Part shown: positions 49,340-58,224 of the stretch, piece by piece
Numbering within the stretch: the stretch's first letter is position 1
How the letters are laid out: each line of letters opens with the position of its first letter
Assembly: GCF_000226255.1 (NCBI RefSeq)
Contig: NZ_AGFG01000028.1
Span: forward strand, 1-64,000
DNA length: 64,000 bases
Reading direction: 5' to 3'
DNA from: Desulfovibrio sp. A2
Lineage (GTDB): Bacteria > Desulfobacterota > Desulfovibrionia > Desulfovibrionales > Desulfovibrionaceae
The notes under the pieces: generated by a model
Told to the model about the DNA's origin: nothing
The model's input: the letters and a program-made list of their open reading frames with translations, nothing else
Database searches by the model: none
Position numbers and translations under genes: made by a program

Positions 49340-50251
49340 TTAATCGCGCTCCGGAATCCCCGCCTCGCGGGCCATGGCGACCAAGGAAGCCAGGGCGGCC
49401 ACGGCCACCCGCAGCCACGCCAGGGCGTCTGCCGCCGCATCCACGTCGCCTCCATGGGCCGAGCGTTCCAGCGCCGCCGAACAGGCAGCCAGTTCCGCCA
49501 TGGCGTAGTTGGCCGCCATGCCCCGCAGGGTGTGTCCAACGCGGGCCAGCAGCGCCTGGTCGCCCGCCGCCAACGCCGCCTCCGCCTGCCCCACCAGGGC
49601 GTCGGTCGTGCGCTGCACGCCGGGCAGCAGCGGGCGCATCACTTCAGGCACCCCGGCGGCCAGGGCCGCTCCGGAAAGCCCGTGGCCGGACGACGCATCC
49701 GGCACGACCACCCGTCGCAACTGGCCGCAGCGCGCCAGGGCCAGCGCCAAATCGGCAAGGTCCACGCGCCCGGCCGGGGGGGCATTGCGCCTTGTGACCG
49801 CACGGTCTCGCGGCGCGGCGACGGCTCCGTCGCCGTCCACGTCACGGGGACGCACGTCGACCACCGGAACACCCTCCCAGCCCGGGGGAATGGGGATGCC
49901 CCCATCCGCACTGCGCACCACCAGACGGGCGGCCGGGTCAAAAGAAGCGGCCGAACCAGACGGGCCAGACTGACCACACGGGCCAGCGGAGGCTCCGCCA
50001 GCGACGGCATCCCCTTCCGTGCCCGAGGCAGGCCGCGCCCCCGGCAGCAGCAAGGCCACCTGCGCCGCCAGGGCATCGCGCGTGGCCGGGTGCGCGTCGA
50101 GCACCAGCACGAGGCACCCCGCATGATCCCCCATGCCGGGGCGTGCGGCATCCATATCACCCACGGCGGCGCACCGCGGCTCGGGCGCATCCGTTCCGGC
50201 ATCATCCCTGTGCAGGGCCAGCGTGTCGCCCCCCTTCAAGACCTTTGACAT
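49340..50251 (-). CDS. Hpt-domain phosphotransfer protein with degenerate N-terminal domain
   Basis: 303 residues from the ATG at 50251 (GGAGA upstream). The C-terminal domain (about 200-303) is an Hpt four-helix bundle with the phosphorylatable His in LLARVGHTLRGMAANYAMAEL. The N-terminal part has a receiver-like first strand CLVLVLDAHPATRDALAAQV with the conserved acidic pair reduced to one Asp and no clear phosphoacceptor, and a long low-complexity Gly/Ser/Pro linker. It would shuttle phosphoryl groups between a hybrid kinase and a regulator, possibly the response regulator encoded convergently 250 bases away, but that link is only positional. Confidence 0.8.
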   Translation of the reverse strand: MSKVLKGGDTLALHRDDAGTDAPEPRCAAVGDMDAARPGMGDHAGCLVLVLDAHPATRDALAAQVALLLPGARPASGTEGDAVAGGASAGPCGQSGPSGSAASFDPAARLVVRSADGGIPIPPGWEGVPVVDVRPRDVDGDGAVAAPRDRAVTRRNAPPAGRVDLADLALALARCGQLRRVVVPDASSGHGLSGAALAAGVPEVMRPLLPGVQRTTDALVGQAEAALAAGDQALLARVGHTLRGMAANYAMAELAACSAALERSAHGGDVDAAADALAWLRVAVAALASLVAMAREAGIPERD

Positions 50252-50484
50252 CGCATCTCCAGTTCCCTCGTGCCGGGCGACGCTGTCGCGCCTGTCCACA
50301 TGCCCGCCCCGGTGCTATCGGCAGGCATGACGCATTGCCTTAGCCCACGCCCGCAGCGCAAGTATTTTTCCGCGCCCGCCAACGACACATGGGGAGACGG
50401 CAACCAACTTTGGCCGGAATTCCCACGGGCTTTGAAAAAAACGCTTGCCAACCTCCCCCCCTTTTGGCTAGAAGACCCTCCTGC

Positions 50485-50571
50485 GCCGAAGTGGTGGAAT
50501 TGGTAGACACGCTAGGTTCAGGGTCTAGTTCCCGCAAGGGAGTGGGAGTTCGACTCTCCCCTTCGGCACCA
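50485..50571 (+). tRNA. tRNA-Leu(CAG)
   Basis: An 87-base class II tRNA with encoded CCA. Acceptor arms GCCGAAG / CTTCGGC are complete. The anticodon stem CTAGG/TCTAG encloses TTCAGGG, anticodon CAG, reading CUG. The long variable arm TTCCCGCAAGGGAG and T-loop GTTCGACTC are typical of tRNA-Leu. CUG is the dominant leucine codon in this G+C-rich genome. Confidence 0.97.
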
Positions 50572-50579
50572 TCGCACGC

Positions 50580-50607
50580 AAAGGTCCCGGCATCCGCCGG
50601 GACCTTT
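50580..50607 (+). terminator. Intrinsic terminator of tRNA-Leu
   Basis: AAAGGTCCCGGC / GCCGGGACCTTT with loop ATCC, followed by CTGCATTTT, directly downstream of the tRNA. Confidence 0.85.
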
Positions 50608-50762
50608 CTGCATTTTCAGCCCGCCCATCGTGCCACCCCGCGCCTTTCCCCCCGCATTCCCTTCCTTGCGCGAAAATCTCTAACCGCGTTGCCGCTACCC
50701 TCAAAATCATGCATGGCACAAGAGATTTCCATTCAATCGCGCCATGATGAAAGGGAGTGACC

Positions 50763-52679
50763 ATGCCGTTGCCCGCTGATCGTCCGCCGTTGCGTTCCGC
50801 CGTCGCCATCGTGCGCGGGGGGCTGGGCCTGGGCCTTTCCATCGCCTGCGTGTGGTACCTCATGCGCGCGGGCCTCTTGCGCGCCCACCTGCCGCAGGTG
50901 CTGGCCCTGCCGGAGACCGCCGGGGAATGGGTGATGCCCATCGCCATCATGACCATGCTGGCCTGTTCGCGCTGCGTGGCCCTGATGCCGCGCGCCACGC
51001 ATCTTTCACGGGTGCACGACGCGGCGTTGGCCGCGCTGCTGCTGCCCCTGCTGGGACTGGTGCCGGGCCTTGGCCCGCTCGCACCGGGCATCGGGATACT
51101 GTGCGGTGGGCTGGCCGTGGCCGGGGCCACGCTGCTGTTCCACGGATGGGGCGTGCGTCTGGCATCCCTGTCCAGCCTGGACGCCGCGCTCTGTTTCGCC
51201 ATGGCCACCTTCGTGGCGGAATCGGTGCTGGCGCTGTCCATTTCCGGGCTGGGCGGCGAAGCCGCCTGGCTGGCCGTGGGCGTGGGCCTGCCGCTGGGCG
51301 CGCGCCTGCTGCTGGGCAACGTATCCCTGCCCGGAGTGCCCGACGGCAGGGAACCCGCTCCGCTGCGGCCCCTGCCCCCTTCGCTGCTGGCGGCGCTGTT
51401 TTTGGCCAGCGCGGCGTGCGGACTGTTCTACCAACTGCTGGATCAACTGCCCCCGGAAAGCGACGCCACGGTCATGGCCTCCAGCGCGGTGTTCTGCGGG
51501 GTTGCGCTGTGCGCTGCCACCCTGCTGCGTTTCCAACCTACCGTGGCTCCGCGCCATCTGTTCCGCCTGGCCCTGCCCTTGCTGGGCCTTGGCTTTGCCA
51601 CGCTGATGCTGCTGGGCCAGCGCATGCCGCGCGTGCCCATGTTCATCCAGCTTTCGGGCAGCGCGTTGCTGGACGTGTTCATGTACACCTCGCTGCTGCA
51701 CAGCGCGGGGCTGCACGCGAGCCGTAACCGCGCGCGCATCGTGGCATTGTACTGGGCCCTGATCTTCGGGGCGCAGTGGACCGGCAGTCTGCTGTCCATG
51801 GGACTCGGATTGCTGCTGCCGCCGGATATCGCCCACATCCAGATCATCTCGCTGGCGGCGGTGTGCGCCATCATTTCCATCATGCTGGTGGTGCGCCCCG
51901 ACCCGGCCACCTACATGGGCTGGCGGCTGCCAGGCCACGTGCCGGACGACGGCGCATCCGACATCGCCTGCCCGGTGGACGACGCCGACTGCGATGACAA
52001 CGCCACGCTACGGACCATCCTTTCCGACATGGCGACGGAAGCGGAAGAAACGACGGCGACGGCCGCCTGCGCCGCGTCACGACGACAGGCCACGGACAGT
52101 GCGCTTGCGGATGCCGCAATCACGGACGCGCCCCCCCAAGCCTGGTCAACCGAGTCGGCCCCCGTTCCCGGCGCGCCCGCCCCCGGCGAGCCCTCGCGTT
52201 CCGCCCCCATCGAGCCCGCCGCGCCGGAACACCCGGTCATGCCGCGCCACCCCGCCCCCGTGGGCGCGGACGGCGCGGAACTGCCGCTGCCCACCCCGTT
52301 CACCCTGCCCGGCATGGGGGCAACGATAAGTGCGCCAGCCCACGCATCGGCCAGCGGCCCCGGCGACGCGACGCAGCCCGCGCCACCGGCCCGCCCCGCC
52401 CCATCCGCCTCGGCCGCGCCGCGCCCCTACCCTTCGGCCCCGCCCGCCGAGTGCCTGGCCGATTCCCTGCGCCGCATGGGGCTGACCCGGCAGCAGGTGG
52501 CCGTCACCCTGCTGCTGGCCGACCGCCACTCCGGCCCCGAAATCTGCGACCGGCTGAACATTTCCTACAACACCCTGAAGACCCACGTGCGCAACATCTA
52601 CCGCCAGCTCGGCGTGGCCAACCAGCAGGAATTGCGCAACGCCGTCACGCGGTTCGACCCCGCCCGGCCAAGCGCGTAG
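50763..52679 (+). CDS. Polytopic membrane protein with C-terminal LuxR helix-turn-helix
   Basis: 638 residues from the ATG at 50763 (GGGAG upstream). Residues 1 to about 385 contain roughly ten to twelve hydrophobic segments (for example ALLLPLLGLVPGLGPLAPGI, LFRLALPLLGLGFATLML). A Pro/Ala-rich linker of about 160 residues follows. The last approximately 70 residues are a LuxR-type DNA-binding domain: MGLTRQQVAVTLLLADRHSG, SYNTLKTHVRNIYRQLG. The architecture fits membrane-anchored LuxR regulators that sense at the membrane and bind DNA directly. The ligand and target are unknown; the next downstream operon encodes pili. Confidence 0.8.
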   Translation: MPLPADRPPLRSAVAIVRGGLGLGLSIACVWYLMRAGLLRAHLPQVLALPETAGEWVMPIAIMTMLACSRCVALMPRATHLSRVHDAALAALLLPLLGLVPGLGPLAPGIGILCGGLAVAGATLLFHGWGVRLASLSSLDAALCFAMATFVAESVLALSISGLGGEAAWLAVGVGLPLGARLLLGNVSLPGVPDGREPAPLRPLPPSLLAALFLASAACGLFYQLLDQLPPESDATVMASSAVFCGVALCAATLLRFQPTVAPRHLFRLALPLLGLGFATLMLLGQRMPRVPMFIQLSGSALLDVFMYTSLLHSAGLHASRNRARIVALYWALIFGAQWTGSLLSMGLGLLLPPDIAHIQIISLAAVCAIISIMLVVRPDPATYMGWRLPGHVPDDGASDIACPVDDADCDDNATLRTILSDMATEAEETTATAACAASRRQATDSALADAAITDAPPQAWSTESAPVPGAPAPGEPSRSAPIEPAAPEHPVMPRHPAPVGADGAELPLPTPFTLPGMGATISAPAHASASGPGDATQPAPPARPAPSASAAPRPYPSAPPAECLADSLRRMGLTRQQVAVTLLLADRHSGPEICDRLNISYNTLKTHVRNIYRQLGVANQQELRNAVTRFDPARPSA

Positions 52680-53042
52680 CAACCGCTCCCGCCGCAGCGG
52701 TCCCCGTGCTGGCGGTCGGCCATGTCGCGCAACAGGCGCGCCACCGTTCGCAACGGGTCGCAACGGGTCGTTACTGACCGCAAGTGTTCGCGACAACGCG
52801 CAAAGCGCCCTGCCATGGCCCGCGCCGCGCCACCCCCCTGAAAATCACCCCAAATTTCACCCGCCGATTCCACGGCGGGTGATTGTTTTTTTCCTTTCGA
52901 CGGATATCTTGGCAGCACCGTTACCTTTCCATCGCCAAGCCCGACCTGCGGCCGACGCCCGGCAAACCGCCTGCGCGCCCGGCCAGGGCCGCCCGGCCGG
53001 TCAAATGATGTAACGGTGTGTGGCCTTTTCTCTAGAAAAGTT
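52680..53042 (+). other. Intergenic region before the pilus operon with terminator and palindrome
   Basis: Part of a 692-base gap. It contains an intrinsic terminator at 52858-52892, listed separately, and a perfect seven-base inverted repeat CTTTTCT-ct-AGAAAAG at 53025-53040 directly upstream of a promoter-like pair. The rest shows no gene. The A+T-rich palindrome is unusual in this sequence and could be an operator for the pilus operon. Confidence 0.5.
52858..52892 (+). terminator. Intrinsic terminator downstream of the membrane LuxR gene
   Basis: CACCCGCCG / CGGCGGGTG stem with a six-base loop, followed by ATTG and seven T residues. It lies 179 bases after the LuxR-type gene stop. Confidence 0.85.
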
Positions 53043-53071
53043 TTAACACGCTTGCGCGTCAGCAATATGCT
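53043..53071 (+). promoter_or_regulatory. Candidate sigma-70 promoter of the pilus operon
   Basis: TTAACA and TATGCT are separated by 17 bases; the palindrome at 53025-53040 ends two bases before the -35. It lies about 300 bases before the first pilus gene, leaving a long leader without another gene. Confidence 0.55.
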
Positions 53072-53371
53072 GTAGCAAGGTCGCAGCCGCATTGAGGGGG
53101 GGATACGCCGGGCCGCAGGGGGGGCCTTTCGTCCCGGCGCATTCCAACGTTTCCACACATGCAGCACCGGACGGACACCTCACCGTCATGACCTGGTGGC
53201 ACCTATGGGGCCGCCGGGAAATGACAAGCGGTTGAGCATGGCCCGCGCGGCAGCCAGCCGTCGCCCCGGCGACGGCCAGCCACGCGCGCCGCGCATCGAC
53301 CTTGCGATACGGCACGACAACCACGGGCGGCTCCGCGCCGCCCGGGAAACCGTAATCGGGATGGTGGCTTC

Positions 53372-55291
53372 ATGGGTCTGCACGCCAATGCGTCCTCCAC
53401 CGGGCGTCTGCTCGAACTCATCCGCAAGGGCGATTCCGCGCGCCCCGCGCCACGGCCCGAGCCGGGGCCCGGCAAGTGGAACATCCCGCTGCTGCGCCCG
53501 CTGAAGGAACGCCGCGTGCTCGGCGTGGAATGGCGCGGCCGCTGCCTGTACCTGGCGGAAAGCCGCCACGGCCGCATCGGGCTGCCGGTGCTGCAAGGGG
53601 TGCAGGCCATCCGCATTCCCGCAGGCATCCGCCCCGGCGACGACGCCTTCTCCTCCTTTCTCCGCCAGCAGATACTCGATTTCTGCGGCCCCGCGCCCGA
53701 CCTTGAGGTGTGGGCCGCCCTGCCCGACGAACACGCCGAACACTGGCACTTTCGCATTCCCAAGGTTGCGGCCAAGGAACGCGACGACGTGGCTTTCTGG
53801 ACCGCCCGCAAGGAACGCGAGTTCGACGAGCGGCAGTCTGTGTTCGACTGCACCATCGGTGGCGAGATCATCGAAAAGGGCGTGCCCAAGCTCCCCGTCA
53901 CCGCCACCCTGGCGGTGCGCGCGGCCCTTGGCGAAGTGCGCAACATCGTGCAGCGGGCGGGCTTTGCCCTTGCCGGGGCGGCCACGCGGGTCATCGCCTC
54001 GCACAACCTGTTCACCACCGGCTGGCTGGACCCGGCCACCGAACAGTTCGCCGTGCTGCACATCGACGAGGAATCGACCCGCATCGACATCTACTCCTCG
54101 TCGCAGGTGGTGCTGAGCCGCATGGTCAAGACCGGCTTCGCCAGCCTGGCCCGCGCCCTGGTGGAATCCACCGCCGCCACCGCCCACCCCCTCGCCGACG
54201 CCGAAGCCCGCGAACTCTTGCTGCGCAACGCCTCCTGCACGCTGGCGGGGCCTGTTGCCGCCCACGCCACGGGGTCCACCGGCCAGCCCGTGCCCGTGCC
54301 CGCCGCGCCCACGGCGCAAGCCGCCTCACCGGCGGGGCCGCCGGTGGCGGACATCGGCGCCAGCATCGCCTCTGCCGTGGAACGGCTGGTGCGCCAGTTG
54401 GAACGCACCATGGACCACTTCGCCAACACCCTCGGCTACCCGGCCGTGTCGCGCATGTTCCTTTCCACCCCCGGCGGCTGCCTGCAACCGCTGGTGGACG
54501 AATTCGGGCGGCAGGTGGGCATTCCGTGCGCGGCGCTGAACAGCCAGCGCGGCCCGGCCACGCCCGGCGCGGAACTGGACATCGCCAAGCTGCCGTCCGA
54601 CTGCGCCGAGGCCCAGTGGGCCATCGGGCTTTCGCTGTCGGACGACGCCCGCACCCAGAACTGCGTGAACACCTTCCGCGAGCGCAAGGAAGCCCGCAAG
54701 CGCGAACGCATCCGCATGGCGGTGGCCGTGGGCAGCATCGTCGTGGTGCTGTGCACGGCGGTGTTCGCCAGCTTCCAGGGGGCGGCCCTGCTGTCCGCCC
54801 GGTCCGACCGCGACGCGCTGCGCCAGCAGCTTGCCGCCTACGGCGAAACCCTCGACAAGCCGAAGCTGCTGGCCGCATCGGCCAAGGGCAAGGCGTTGCG
54901 CCTTGCCGTGCAGTCCATGAGCAGGCGGCAGGTATCCGTGGCGCTGCTGTCGGAACTGGCGGCCGTCACCCCTTCGGGGGTGCGCCTTTCCGGCCTGCGC
55001 CTTACCCAGCTCGACCAGCCGGGGCAGACCCAGGGAGCAAAGGACGCCAGGGGCAAGGCCGCGCAGCAGCAGGGCAAGCCCGAAGACGCGGCGGCCCAGG
55101 CCACGGCCATGGCCGTGGTGACGGGCGTGGTTTCCGGCGACATGCTCCAGCGAGAAGCCATGCTGGCCGACTTCCTGTATCGGCTTGAACGCTCCCCCAT
55201 GGTGCTTTCGGTGACGGTGGAGAAAAAGACCCCGGAAACGGGCGCTTCCACCGAATCGCTGCAGTTCATAGCCACCCTCAAACTGGTGTGA
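53372..55291 (+). CDS. PilM-PilN-like fusion protein of the pilus assembly platform
   Basis: 639 residues. The N-terminal approximately 430 residues have a PilM/MshI-like actin fold (RRVLGVEWRGRCLYLAES; FAVLHIDEESTRIDIYSSSQ). A single membrane helix follows near 450-470 (MAVAVGSIVVVLCTAVFASF). The C-terminal part resembles PilN: a periplasmic coiled coil plus ferredoxin-like domain ending MVLSVTVEKKTPETG. In most systems these are two proteins. It would link the cytoplasmic ATPase to the inner-membrane complex. It heads the operon and the next gene is coupled (GTGA overlap). Confidence 0.8.
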   Translation: MGLHANASSTGRLLELIRKGDSARPAPRPEPGPGKWNIPLLRPLKERRVLGVEWRGRCLYLAESRHGRIGLPVLQGVQAIRIPAGIRPGDDAFSSFLRQQILDFCGPAPDLEVWAALPDEHAEHWHFRIPKVAAKERDDVAFWTARKEREFDERQSVFDCTIGGEIIEKGVPKLPVTATLAVRAALGEVRNIVQRAGFALAGAATRVIASHNLFTTGWLDPATEQFAVLHIDEESTRIDIYSSSQVVLSRMVKTGFASLARALVESTAATAHPLADAEARELLLRNASCTLAGPVAAHATGSTGQPVPVPAAPTAQAASPAGPPVADIGASIASAVERLVRQLERTMDHFANTLGYPAVSRMFLSTPGGCLQPLVDEFGRQVGIPCAALNSQRGPATPGAELDIAKLPSDCAEAQWAIGLSLSDDARTQNCVNTFRERKEARKRERIRMAVAVGSIVVVLCTAVFASFQGAALLSARSDRDALRQQLAAYGETLDKPKLLAASAKGKALRLAVQSMSRRQVSVALLSELAAVTPSGVRLSGLRLTQLDQPGQTQGAKDARGKAAQQQGKPEDAAAQATAMAVVTGVVSGDMLQREAMLADFLYRLERSPMVLSVTVEKKTPETGASTESLQFIATLKLV

Positions 55292-55851
55292 CGGGCACAG
55301 CCATGCAAGCATCCAAAAGCACATCGCCCTTTCTCGTCCCGGGGCTGTCCCTGGCGGCCATCGTGGGCATGGCGGCCCTGCTCATCGCGCCCGCCATGCG
55401 CGAAACGGCCCGCGTGCGCGAAGAAACGGCGCAGGTCCGCGCCATGTTGCAGATGCAGCAGGCCTTCGCCCCGGTCATCGCCGAAATGAAGGCCGACGCG
55501 GCCCGCTTCGACGCGCCCCTGTCGCGCCGCACCGCGCTGGCCTCGCCCAACCCGCCCGCGCTGGCCGAGGCCATCGGCACGCTGCAGGAAATGGGCAACC
55601 ACGCCTCGCTCAAGGGCGTGCGCTTCGTGCCGCTGGCGGAATCGGTGCTGGGCGGCAGCAACCTGGTGCGGCTGGACGGCGTGATGGACGGCCCGCTGGA
55701 ATCGTTCCGCGCTTTCCTCATGCAGGTCACCGCCCAGCCGTGGCTGGACAGGGTGGAATCGATGGAAGTGGCCGCGGGCACCCAGTGGCCCGGCTACAAG
55801 GTGTCCATCTGGGTGAAGGTTAACGGCGGCGCGACGCGCATCGGTGGATAA
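55288..55851 (+). CDS. PilO-like inner-membrane pilus assembly protein
   Basis: 187 residues from a GTG overlapping the previous stop, or 182 from the ATG at 55303; neither has a strong ribosome site. One N-terminal membrane helix (GLSLAAIVGMAALLIAPAM), a short coiled coil (RVREETAQVRAMLQMQQAF) and a C-terminal ferredoxin-like domain give the PilO/MshJ arrangement. It probably heterodimerises with the PilN part of the preceding fusion. Sequence similarity in this family is weak, so the call relies on topology and position. Confidence 0.7.
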   Translation: MTGTAMQASKSTSPFLVPGLSLAAIVGMAALLIAPAMRETARVREETAQVRAMLQMQQAFAPVIAEMKADAARFDAPLSRRTALASPNPPALAEAIGTLQEMGNHASLKGVRFVPLAESVLGGSNLVRLDGVMDGPLESFRAFLMQVTAQPWLDRVESMEVAAGTQWPGYKVSIWVKVNGGATRIGG

Positions 55852-55855
55852 CGGC

Positions 55856-56443
55856 ATGACCACCAGGGAAAAGATTTTGCTCGGCATGGCGGGCGTCGCG
55901 GCCATCGCGGCGGTGGTCATCCTGTTGATTCCGTCGGGTTCTTCGCGGCCCGTCCCGGCCGCCGGAGCCCCCGGCTCCATGTCGTCCAGCCTTGCTGGCC
56001 CGACGGGTGCGACCGGTGCGACGGGCGGCGCGGAAGCCTCCGGCCCCCCGCAGGCCCCGCAGGCCATTGTCGAGCAGGCCCGCAAGACCCTGGCCGAGGC
56101 GGTGGTGACCCAAAGCCAGCTCTACGTGCTGGACGCGGCAACCCGGCAGGCGGCCCCCAACCCCTTCCACCCCGTGCCGGGCAAGGGCGACGGCACGGGC
56201 GGCACGGGCGGCGGGCAGTATGGAAAGGACGGCAAGAGCGCCGCGCACGACATCGCCTTTACGGGCTACGTGGCCATCGGCAACAGCGTGCTGGCCATAC
56301 TGGACGGGCTTGAATACCGCGTGGGCGAAACCGTTGCGGACACCGGATACGTGGTGAAGTCGATAACGCCGGGCAAGGTCGTCCTGGCATCGCCGGGCGA
56401 TGTGACCGACAGGGAAATTCCCTACTCGGGCGACGACCTGTAA
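55856..56443 (+). CDS. PilP/MshK-like periplasmic linker protein
   Basis: 195 residues from the ATG at 55856; a GTG four codons earlier is an alternative. An N-terminal hydrophobic helix (ILLGMAGVAAIAAVVILLI) anchors it. A Gly/Ala/Thr-rich, collagen-like stretch (GPTGATGATGG) follows. The last approximately 65 residues form a small beta domain (AHDIAFTGYVAIGNSVLAIL; GYVVKSITPGKVVLASPGD) like the PilP/GspC homology region that contacts the secretin. It lies directly upstream of the secretin gene. Confidence 0.7.
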   Translation: MTTREKILLGMAGVAAIAAVVILLIPSGSSRPVPAAGAPGSMSSSLAGPTGATGATGGAEASGPPQAPQAIVEQARKTLAEAVVTQSQLYVLDAATRQAAPNPFHPVPGKGDGTGGTGGGQYGKDGKSAAHDIAFTGYVAIGNSVLAILDGLEYRVGETVADTGYVVKSITPGKVVLASPGDVTDREIPYSGDDL

Positions 56444-56469
56444 CCTGCGAGCAGTACGGGAGAATTCTG

Positions 56470-58167
56470 ATGCGCTCCATGAGAAGACACGTTCCCCTGG
56501 CCTTCGTCGTCCTGCTTGCGGCGGCATTCATCGTCGGCGCTCTGGGTTGCGCCCAACGCAAGGAAGAGGCCGACCCGTTCTTCGACAAGTGGAAGACCAT
56601 GGCCACCAACTCCACGGGCTTCTCGCCCTCGCGCGAAACGCGCGACCTCAAGCCCCGCGCCGTGCTGCGGCAGGAAAAGGTGGCGGAAGAGCAGGACCAG
56701 CAGGCCCGTCCGCTGCCCACCGTGCCGGTAACGCTGAAGCTCCATAACGTGGACGTGGGCGTGGCCCTGCGCAGCCTGGCCGCCGCCGCTGGCCGCAACA
56801 TCATCCTCAGCCCCGGCGTGAAGGGCGCGGTGAACGTCAACGTCAACCGCGTGCCGTGGGCCGACGTGTTCAAGGGCATGCTGGACAGCAACGGGCTGGA
56901 CTACGCGTGGCAGGGCGAGCTGATCAAGGTCATGACCATGGCCGACAAGAAGGCCGAGCTTGAACGCACCACCCTGGAAAACCAGCGCATGGCCCAGAAG
57001 CTGAAGGGCCGCAAGGTTGGCCCGCTCATCACCTCCGTGCTCGACGTGCGCTACGCAGAGGCGGCGGAACTGAAGAAGAACCTGGAAGGCTTCCTTTCCA
57101 AGGACGACATGGGCAAGCCCGTGGGCTCGGTGGTGGTGGACACCTTCACCAACTCGCTGATCATCCAGGCCGTGGAAGACGACCAGCGCAAGCTGATGAC
57201 TCTGGTCGCCAACCTCGACAAGCCCCGTTCGCAGATCCAGCTCAAGGCGCACATCGTGGAAGCCACCAAGGAAACCGCGCGCGACCTGGGCATCCAGTGG
57301 GGCGGCGTGAACCGCGTGGGCAACATGGCGGGCAGCAACAGCCTGTGGATCACCCCCGGCGGCACCAACGGCGCGCCCAGCACCACCTATCCCGGCACAT
57401 GGTCGTACAATCCCTTCTTCGGCTCGCCCGGCGTCAGCGGGCAGGGCAGCGGCATCAACTTCCCCATCGACACCACGGGCAAGTCGGGCGCGGGCTCCCT
57501 TGGCCTGATGTTCGGCACCATTGGCGGCAACATCCTGGAAATGCAGCTTTCCGCCCTGCAGGAAAACAGCAAGATCAACATCCTCTCGTCGCCCTCCATC
57601 TCCACGCTGGATAACCAGATGGCCTTCACCGAAAACGGCGAGAAGGTGCCCTACGTTTCCACCAACGCCCAGGGCGACCGCGAGGTGAAGTTCGAGGACG
57701 CGGTGCTGCGCCTTGAAATCACCCCCCACGTCATCGACGAAAAGAACCTGAAGCTGAAGGTGCTGGTGAAGAAGGACGAGGTGGACCTTACCCGCACGGT
57801 GGAAGGCAACCCCTTCATCATCAAGAAGCAGACGGAAACCACCCTTATCGTGCAGGACGGCGAGACCATCGTCATTTCCGGCCTGACCAAGGACCGCAAG
57901 ACCACCAGCCGCGAGGGCATTCCCGGCCTGCATGACGTGGAAGGGCTGGGCTGGCTGTTCGGCCGCGACGCCAAGGGCAGCAAGCTGGAAGAAGTGCTGA
58001 TCTTCATCACCCCCACCGTGCTGCCCTACCGCGAACTCGCGGAACAGGGCGGCACCCAGAGCATCACCGTGCAACCGGGCCAGATCGGCCAGATCGGGCA
58101 GACCATCCAGTCCGGCCAGCAAGGCCAGTCCCCCGTGGTCAGCCAGCCGGTGCTGCCCCGCCAGTAG
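56470..58167 (+). CDS. Secretin lipoprotein (MshL/PilQ/GspD family)
   Basis: 565 residues. An N-terminal lipoprotein signal ends in GALGC, with lipidated Cys27. A short N-domain region (VTLKLHNVDVGVALRSLAAA; TSVLDVRYAEAAELKKNLEG) is followed by the secretin pore domain with ILSSPSISTLDNQMAF, KVPYVST and GETIVISGLTKDRKT, ending in the typical VLIFITPTVLP. It forms the outer-membrane gated channel for the pilus. The single N1-type repeat and lipid anchor resemble MshL rather than long PilQ. A Gln/Gly-rich tail (QPGQIGQIGQTIQSGQQGQS) is an extra feature. Confidence 0.92.
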   Translation: MRSMRRHVPLAFVVLLAAAFIVGALGCAQRKEEADPFFDKWKTMATNSTGFSPSRETRDLKPRAVLRQEKVAEEQDQQARPLPTVPVTLKLHNVDVGVALRSLAAAAGRNIILSPGVKGAVNVNVNRVPWADVFKGMLDSNGLDYAWQGELIKVMTMADKKAELERTTLENQRMAQKLKGRKVGPLITSVLDVRYAEAAELKKNLEGFLSKDDMGKPVGSVVVDTFTNSLIIQAVEDDQRKLMTLVANLDKPRSQIQLKAHIVEATKETARDLGIQWGGVNRVGNMAGSNSLWITPGGTNGAPSTTYPGTWSYNPFFGSPGVSGQGSGINFPIDTTGKSGAGSLGLMFGTIGGNILEMQLSALQENSKINILSSPSISTLDNQMAFTENGEKVPYVSTNAQGDREVKFEDAVLRLEITPHVIDEKNLKLKVLVKKDEVDLTRTVEGNPFIIKKQTETTLIVQDGETIVISGLTKDRKTTSREGIPGLHDVEGLGWLFGRDAKGSKLEEVLIFITPTVLPYRELAEQGGTQSITVQPGQIGQIGQTIQSGQQGQSPVVSQPVLPRQ

Positions 58168-58224
58168 CCGCAGGAACGCGAACCATGACGCCACACCATC
58201 ACCCCGTAGCAAGGTAGGAACGCC

